Of a DNA stretch of 64,000 nt, positions 59,575 to 64,000 are shown piece after piece. How positions within the stretch are numbered: the stretch's first letter is position 1; every line of letters starts with the position of its first letter. This DNA comes from Pseudomonas rustica (GTDB lineage Bacteria > Pseudomonadota > Gammaproteobacteria > Pseudomonadales > Pseudomonadaceae). The notes under the pieces were generated by a model. The model was not told where the DNA came from and did no database searches. It saw only the letters and a list, made by a program, of their open reading frames with translations. Made by a program: the position numbers and the translations under genes. The stretch is from contig NZ_JAGYHF010000003.1 of the NCBI RefSeq assembly GCF_018336155.1, positions 372,001-436,000 of the forward strand. The letters are read 5' to 3'.

Positions 59575-59649
59575 AAAAGATCGCAGCCTTCGGCAGCTCC
59601 TACAGGGATATACATTGCATGTAGGAGCTGCCGAAGGCTGCGATCTTTT
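59575..59649. repeat. REP doublet, family A, wedged between two divergent PvdS promoters
   Basis: Two inverted CCTTCGG-core copies in the opposite relative arrangement to the doublets at 2735 and 51392 (GCTCCTACA ends face inward). It fills almost all the space between the pvdM box (ends 59562) and the pvdP box (starts 59660). Confidence 0.9.
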
Positions 59650-59659
59650 CAAACCCACA

Positions 59660-59683
59660 TAAATTTACCCGCGCAGCAAACGT
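59660..59683 (+). promoter_or_regulatory. Perfect PvdS box for pvdP
   Basis: TAAAT (59660-59664), 16 bases, CGT (59681-59683), 45 bp before the pvdP ATG at 59729. Confidence 0.85.
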
Positions 59684-59728
59684 TCTAGCTTGGATAAAGC
59701 CTGCTTCAGGGCTGACACAGGTAGGGCA

Positions 59729-61339
59729 ATGAGGATTTCTCGACGATGGTTCATGGCAGGCCTGGCGTTGACCGGCGCTGCCGTTCCGGCGGCTTATTTC
59801 GGGCACCGTGAATGGACGAAGCCGGATCCGACGATCACCCCCGGTGAGGCGTCGTTCGATGTCGCCGACGTGGCCGGGCAGCGCTTGTCCAATGCCTTGC
59901 GCGGTGTCTGGAAAATTCGGTTTACCGGCACTGACGCCGGCCTCGATGGCTTGCCGGCTGAAGGGCTGGAAGTGTTTCTCGACATCGGTCAGAAGGGCCG
60001 GGGCGTCAATGGCTTCCTCGACACTGCCGAGCGTTTGCGCAGTGACGAAACACCTCGTTACCGAATTCTTGGCGATCTGGCCGGGGCAGAGGCCTCGAAA
60101 CTCAGTTGGCGGTTGCTCGGCACGGACGGTCGCGTCGATTACGAACTGAACATGATCCTCGATGAAGTCTGGGCTGACTTCGGCAATGCAGGCAGCGGCA
60201 CCCTCAGTGGCACGGTGCATCGCCTCGATCGCCCGTTGGCCTTGCCCGCGCAGGACAATCGCTTTATCGCCGTCAAATGCCTGTTCCCCGAAGCCCGCCA
60301 GCGCACGCCGTTGAATGCGCCGTTGCTGGCATGGTTGGTGTCACCCGAACATCGTCTGTTCCATCAGGTCTGGCACGCCACCCGCGACAAATGGCACACG
60401 CTGCCCGAGGACAAGCGCAATGCCCTGCGCGGCCTCGGCTGGCAGCCCGGGCCGCGTGACCAGGAGCGGGATGCGCGTGGCACGCACAAGGATCGCAACG
60501 GCTCCGGCATCGATTTCTTTTTCATGCACCGGCACATGCTCGGCACAGCGCGCTCGATGATGGATCTGCCGTCGTGGCAGTTTTTCCCATTGCCGCAACC
60601 GGAGCTGATCCGTGATCGCCAGGGCTTCGCGCGCTACTTCGACAACCACGATGGCACGGCCCTGCCGCCGACCTGGCTGGCGGCCGAAGATGACGAATAC
60701 ACCCAATGGGTCAGCGACCTGAAAACCGCCGAGACCTATCAAAGCAATTTTGAAGTCTGGGAATCGCAGTACCGCGATCCGCAATATCTGTCGAAGCTCA
60801 CTTTGGGCCAGTTTGGTTCAGAAGTAGAGCTGGGCCTGCACGACTGGCTGCACATGCGTTGGGCGTCGGTGCCGCGTGACCCTTCCAACGGTCAGCCGGT
60901 GCCGCTGGCGCGTGATCTGGATGACTTCGCCGCCCGCTGGTTCGCCGCGGAAAACGATTTCCTCGGCGACCCGTTTTCATCCCATGTGAACCCGGTGTTC
61001 TGGCATTTTCATGGCTGGATCGATGATCGCATCGAGGACTGGTATCGCGCGCACGAGCGCTTCCATCCGGGCCAGGTCACGCGCCTTGAGGTCAACGGCG
61101 TGAAGTGGTTCGCGCCAGGTCGCTGGGTGGAAATCGCTGATCCATGGCTGGGGCCGGATACGCACGGTTGCAGCACTACACCGGGCTTGCAGATGGGCCG
61201 ATCAGTGGAGATGGATCCGGAAACCATGAAACTGGCCCTGCGCATCACCTTCGGCGAAGACGAAAACAAACTCGCCAACCTGTTCCGCCGCGTGCCGCAA
61301 CGGCCGTGGTATGCGCGCAATCTGAAAGCCAAGGCTTAA
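59729..61339 (+). CDS. pvdP: PvdP, periplasmic copper tyrosinase of pyoverdine maturation (Tat-exported)
   Basis: 536-aa protein. The start at 59729 gives MRISRRWFMAGLALTGAAVP, a clear twin-arginine signal. An upstream in-frame ATG at 59690 would only bury it. A beta-barrel-like N-terminal region (to about 200) is followed by a tyrosinase domain with VSPEHRLFHQVWH near 215, LGLHDWLHMRW near 370 and SSHVNPVFWHFHGWIDD near 425, which hold the type 3 copper His ligands. PvdP oxidises and cyclises the D-Tyr/Dab part of ferribactin to dihydropyoverdine. Divergent from pvdMNO, with its own PvdS box. Confidence 0.93.
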   Translation: MRISRRWFMAGLALTGAAVPAAYFGHREWTKPDPTITPGEASFDVADVAGQRLSNALRGVWKIRFTGTDAGLDGLPAEGLEVFLDIGQKGRGVNGFLDTAERLRSDETPRYRILGDLAGAEASKLSWRLLGTDGRVDYELNMILDEVWADFGNAGSGTLSGTVHRLDRPLALPAQDNRFIAVKCLFPEARQRTPLNAPLLAWLVSPEHRLFHQVWHATRDKWHTLPEDKRNALRGLGWQPGPRDQERDARGTHKDRNGSGIDFFFMHRHMLGTARSMMDLPSWQFFPLPQPELIRDRQGFARYFDNHDGTALPPTWLAAEDDEYTQWVSDLKTAETYQSNFEVWESQYRDPQYLSKLTLGQFGSEVELGLHDWLHMRWASVPRDPSNGQPVPLARDLDDFAARWFAAENDFLGDPFSSHVNPVFWHFHGWIDDRIEDWYRAHERFHPGQVTRLEVNGVKWFAPGRWVEIADPWLGPDTHGCSTTPGLQMGRSVEMDPETMKLALRITFGEDENKLANLFRRVPQRPWYARNLKAKA

Positions 61340-61341
61340 AG

Positions 61342-61414
61342 CAAAAGATCGCAGCCTTCGGCAGCTCCTACACTGATCCCTCGTAGGAGCTGCCGAAGGC
61401 TGCGATCTTTTGAT
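61342..61414. repeat. REP doublet, family A, between convergent pvdP and opmQ
   Basis: Inverted pair with inward-facing GCTCCTACA ends, filling the 77-bp gap between the stop codons of pvdP and opmQ. No other terminator is seen here. Confidence 0.9.
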
Positions 61415-61416
61415 CT

Positions 61417-62811
61417 TCAGAAAACCCGCCACCCACCCCCAAGCGCCTTGTACAGCGCGATGCTCGCCTGCACCCGCGACAGCCGCAGTTGCACGTTCAG
61501 ATCTTGCGCTGCATACAGCGTGCGCTGGGTTTCCAAAACCGTCAGCAAGTCTTCGGCCCCGGCCTGATAACGGCTTTGGGCGATGTTGAAAGCGGTCTGC
61601 GCCTGACTCAGTTCTTCGCTCTGCCACTGGCGTTGTTCGTCCAGCCCGCGAATGCTGTTGAGGGCTTTTTCGACGTCGGCGAAGCCGTTGATGATCGCGC
61701 CGCGATAGGTTTGCAGCAGCTCATCCTGACGCGCCGTGGCCTTGTCGCGCTCAGCGCTGAGGCGGCCGTTATTGAAGATGGGTGCGACCAGCCCCGCAGT
61801 CAGGTTGTAGAAAGGGCTGCGGATCAAGTCATCAAATTTATCAGCGCCAGAGCCGAGCTGCGCCGTCAATGTGACAGTGGGCAACATCGCGGCGCGAGCG
61901 ACTTTGACGTCAGCCTCGGCGGCCGCCAATTGTGCTTCGGCGCGAGCAATGTCCGGGCGATGGGTGAGCAAATCGCTCGGCACACCGCTGGCAATCCCCG
62001 GCCATTGCAGGCGATCGAATGATTCCTGATTGGCCGCGAGTTGCTGCACCGGTTGGCCGAGCAGGGCGGCGAGGCTGATCAACGCATCCTGCGCCTGTTG
62101 TTGCACCAGCGGCAGTTGCCGTTGCTGGGCGGCGACCAGGCTTTTCTGCTGCGCCAGTTCCAGCGCTGTCGCCGAGCCGGAATCAAACCTCGTCTGCACC
62201 AGTTTCAGCACGCTTTGCGCGTTAGCCAGATTCAGTCCGGCAATGCGGCTCTGCTCACGCAACGACAAGGTTTGCGCATAAGTATTGGCAACGCCGCTGA
62301 GCAACGTCAGCTCAACGGTCGCGCGATCAAATTCGCTGGCCTGCAACGCAAATTGCGCACTGTCGCGAGACGCCTGTTTACCGCCCCAGAAATCGATCTC
62401 GTACGTCGCGCTCAAATTGGCATCGAAATAGTCCACTGCCTTGTTATTGCTGTCGGCATCCAGCTGGCTATAACCCTTGCCGCGCAACAGTTTCTGCCGA
62501 TTGGCATTCAGCCCGGCCTTGACCTCCGGCAGCAACGAGCCGCCAGCAATCACCGTGCTGGCCTGCGCCTGCTGAACGCGCGCCACCGCAGCGGCAAGGT
62601 CAAAACTGCCGACGCGAGCCTGTTCGATCAGACGATCCAGCTCCGGGCTGCCAAACTGTGTCCACCATTGCGGGTTGTTGCGGGCGACGCTGGCGCTGTG
62701 TGGCGATTGCCACGCAGCGGGGGCTTGCACGCCGCTGTCCGGGCGCTGAACGGGACTGCCGCAGGCGCTGAGGAGCAGGCACACGGTCAACAAACTGAGG
62801 CGCGGTTTCAT
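61417..62811 (-). CDS. opmQ: OpmQ, outer-membrane channel of the PvdRT-OpmQ pyoverdine efflux pump
   Basis: 464-aa NodT/TolC-type outer-membrane lipoprotein. The signal MKPRLSLLTVCLLLSACGS has an LSAC lipobox. Two OEP repeats follow, with ARVGSFDLAAAVARVQQAQ in the first and HRPDIARAEAQLAAAEADV plus YQAGAEDLLTVLETQRTLY in the second. It links with PvdR (adaptor) and PvdT (ABC/MacB-like) to secrete and recycle pyoverdine. It starts 7 bp after the pvdT stop, in the same operon. Longer upstream frame overlaps pvdT and is not used. Confidence 0.92.
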   Translation of the reverse strand: MKPRLSLLTVCLLLSACGSPVQRPDSGVQAPAAWQSPHSASVARNNPQWWTQFGSPELDRLIEQARVGSFDLAAAVARVQQAQASTVIAGGSLLPEVKAGLNANRQKLLRGKGYSQLDADSNNKAVDYFDANLSATYEIDFWGGKQASRDSAQFALQASEFDRATVELTLLSGVANTYAQTLSLREQSRIAGLNLANAQSVLKLVQTRFDSGSATALELAQQKSLVAAQQRQLPLVQQQAQDALISLAALLGQPVQQLAANQESFDRLQWPGIASGVPSDLLTHRPDIARAEAQLAAAEADVKVARAAMLPTVTLTAQLGSGADKFDDLIRSPFYNLTAGLVAPIFNNGRLSAERDKATARQDELLQTYRGAIINGFADVEKALNSIRGLDEQRQWQSEELSQAQTAFNIAQSRYQAGAEDLLTVLETQRTLYAAQDLNVQLRLSRVQASIALYKALGGGWRVF

Positions 62812-62818
62812 AGATCGA

Positions 62819-64000
62819 TCATTCACTGGTAAGGGCCGTGACCGGGTCGAGCCGGGCAGCTTTGCGGGCCGGCATGAAGCCGAAGACAACACCGGTCACA
62901 AGGGCGCAACCGAAGGCGCCGAGCACCGCGAGCAACGAGAACGCCACGGCGATATCGCTGAGGATCAACACGCCGCCAACGATCAGCGCGAGGGCGATCC
63001 CGGCGATGCCGCCGACCACCGAAAGCATCACCGCTTCGGTGAGGAACTGGCGGAGGATGTCGCGTTGGCGCGCGCCGGTGGCCATGCGAATACCAATCTC
63101 GCGGGTACGTTCGCGGACGGTCATCAGCATGATGTTCATCACACCGATACCGCCGACCAGCAGCGAGATCGCGGCAATCGAGCCAAGCATCAGCGACAGG
63201 GTGTTTTGCGTGCGCGCCTCGGCCTGAATCATTGCGGCGTTGTTGGTCAGTTCGAAATCCTTTTTGCCGTTGTGCAGACGCAGCATCAGCTGTTCGATGG
63301 CGTGTTCGGCCTCTTTGACCTTGCGCGCATCGGTGGCGGCGATGGCCACGTATTCCGGATCGTGGGTGCCGAACAGGCGCACGCTGGCCGCCGAATAGGG
63401 CACGGCGATGCGGTCGTCACTGTCGGAATCACCGGAGCTGGCGCCTTTTTCCGCGAGCACGCCGACCACCTGAAACGGCACGTTTTCGATAAGAATGTAT
63501 TGGCCGATCGGGTTGGCCACGTCCTTGAGTAATTTGTTGCGCACCTTATGGCCGATCACCGCGACGGCCGAGGCGTTTCGCTCGTCCTGTTCGGTGAAGT
63601 AACTGCCTTCCACCACCGGCCAATTGAAGATCGCCGGGAAGTTGGTGTCGTTGCCGCCGACGTAACTCAAGTGGTCGGCATTGCCGTAACGCACGCCAGC
63701 CTCGGTGCCGATCACCGGCATGATGCGTTGCACTTGCGGCAGGCTCGCCAGCGCGCGGACATCGTCGAGGGTGATGATTCCCGGTGGCGTGCGCGGGTTC
63801 GGCGCCGAGCCGCTCAGGTACAGAATGTTCGAACCGAACGCGCCCATTTGCGCCATGACCTGGCGCTTGCTGCCTTCACCGACGGCGAGCATCACCACCA
63901 CTGAAGCCACGCCGATGATGATGCCGAGCAACGTCAGCGCGGTGCGGAAGCGGTTGATCCACATCACTCGCCACGCCGCGTGCAGGGCGTCGACCAGCTC
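62819..64000 (-). CDS. pvdT: PvdT, MacB-type ABC efflux component (partial, C-terminal part)
   Basis: The visible 393 residues are the membrane part of a MacB-like protein and the frame stays open to the window edge, reading [14 protein letters not shown] before the first helix, so the ATPase domain lies outside. The first membrane helix is [21 protein letters not shown] periplasmic MacB_PCD domain contains [16 protein letters not shown]. The FtsX-type permease end has [20 protein letters not shown] and the last helices. PvdT works with PvdR and OpmQ in pyoverdine export. The PvdS box for this operon is probably upstream of pvdR, outside the window. Confidence 0.93.
   Translation of the reverse strand, partial: ELVDALHAAWRVMWINRFRTALTLLGIIIGVASVVVMLAVGEGSKRQVMAQMGAFGSNILYLSGSAPNPRTPPGIITLDDVRALASLPQVQRIMPVIGTEAGVRYGNADHLSYVGGNDTNFPAIFNWPVVEGSYFTEQDERNASAVAVIGHKVRNKLLKDVANPIGQYILIENVPFQVVGVLAEKGASSGDSDSDDRIAVPYSAASVRLFGTHDPEYVAIAATDARKVKEAEHAIEQLMLRLHNGKKDFELTNNAAMIQAEARTQNTLSLMLGSIAAISLLVGGIGVMNIMLMTVRERTREIGIRMATGARQRDILRQFLTEAVMLSVVGGIAGIALALIVGGVLILSDIAVAFSLLAVLGAFGCALVTGVVFGFMPARKAARLDPVTALTSE

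Noticed and set aside
62812..62892. Extended N-terminus for OpmQ overlapping pvdT
   Set aside because: It would place 27 unrelated residues before a clean lipoprotein signal peptide.

Overview
The window looks like a chromosomal segment of a fluorescent pseudomonad of the Pseudomonas fluorescens group. The sequence is GC-rich and carries two Pseudomonas-type families of short interspersed palindromic repeats. Most of its length is the non-ribosomal peptide, uptake, export and maturation part of a pyoverdine locus. A monoterpene-cyclase-like gene resembles, from memory, the 2-methylenebornane synthase described in P. fluorescens Pf0-1.

Left part (1-12.2 kb) is ordinary accessory and housekeeping sequence. 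It holds an Aer-type aerotaxis receptor, a CPBP membrane protease, an isonitrile-hydratase-like DJ-1/PfpI protein divergent from a GlxA-type AraC regulator, and a probable three-gene operon (unknown 129-aa protein, BRCT protein, alpha/beta hydrolase). It continues with an SDR dehydrogenase coupled to a GH15 glucoamylase/trehalase-like enzyme, the terpene synthase, and an MFS transporter.

Right part (12.3 kb to the end) is the iron-starvation region. A cupin/JmjC-like putative oxygenase and a type II thioesterase diverge from back-to-back PvdS-type -35/-10 boxes. Three huge synthetase genes follow end to end (14481-50334): C-A-T-E-C-A-T-E-C-A-T, then C-A-T-C-A-T-E-C-A-T, then C-A-T-C-A-T-E-C-A-T-E. 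Reading the adenylation-pocket residues by eye predicts Lys, OH-Orn, Gly, Thr, Thr, Gln, Gly, Ser, OH-Orn, with epimerisation at residues 1, 2, 5, 8 and possibly 9. The last enzyme ends in an E-like domain and has no thioesterase domain. The next gene, behind a terminator-like hairpin, is a stand-alone HSL-family esterase.

The remaining genes match the usual pyoverdine set. FpvA is the receptor and PvdE exports ferribactin to the periplasm. PvdM, PvdN, PvdO and PvdP are periplasmic maturation proteins, with Tat signals visible on PvdN and PvdP. OpmQ and the C-terminal part of PvdT belong to the PvdRT-OpmQ efflux pump. Perfect TAAAT-N16-CGT boxes precede pvdE, pvdMNO, pvdP and the cupin gene, so the cupin gene is probably part of the PvdS regulon. 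The chromophore synthetase PvdL, PvdA, the OH-Orn acylating enzyme and PvdS itself are not in the window.

The points most worth following up are the missing terminal thioesterase with an adjacent esterase, a variant terminal E-domain motif, the PvdS-controlled cupin oxygenase without an obvious substrate, a recent A-domain duplication in the second synthetase, and an orphan terpene cyclase next to a perfect 12-bp palindrome.
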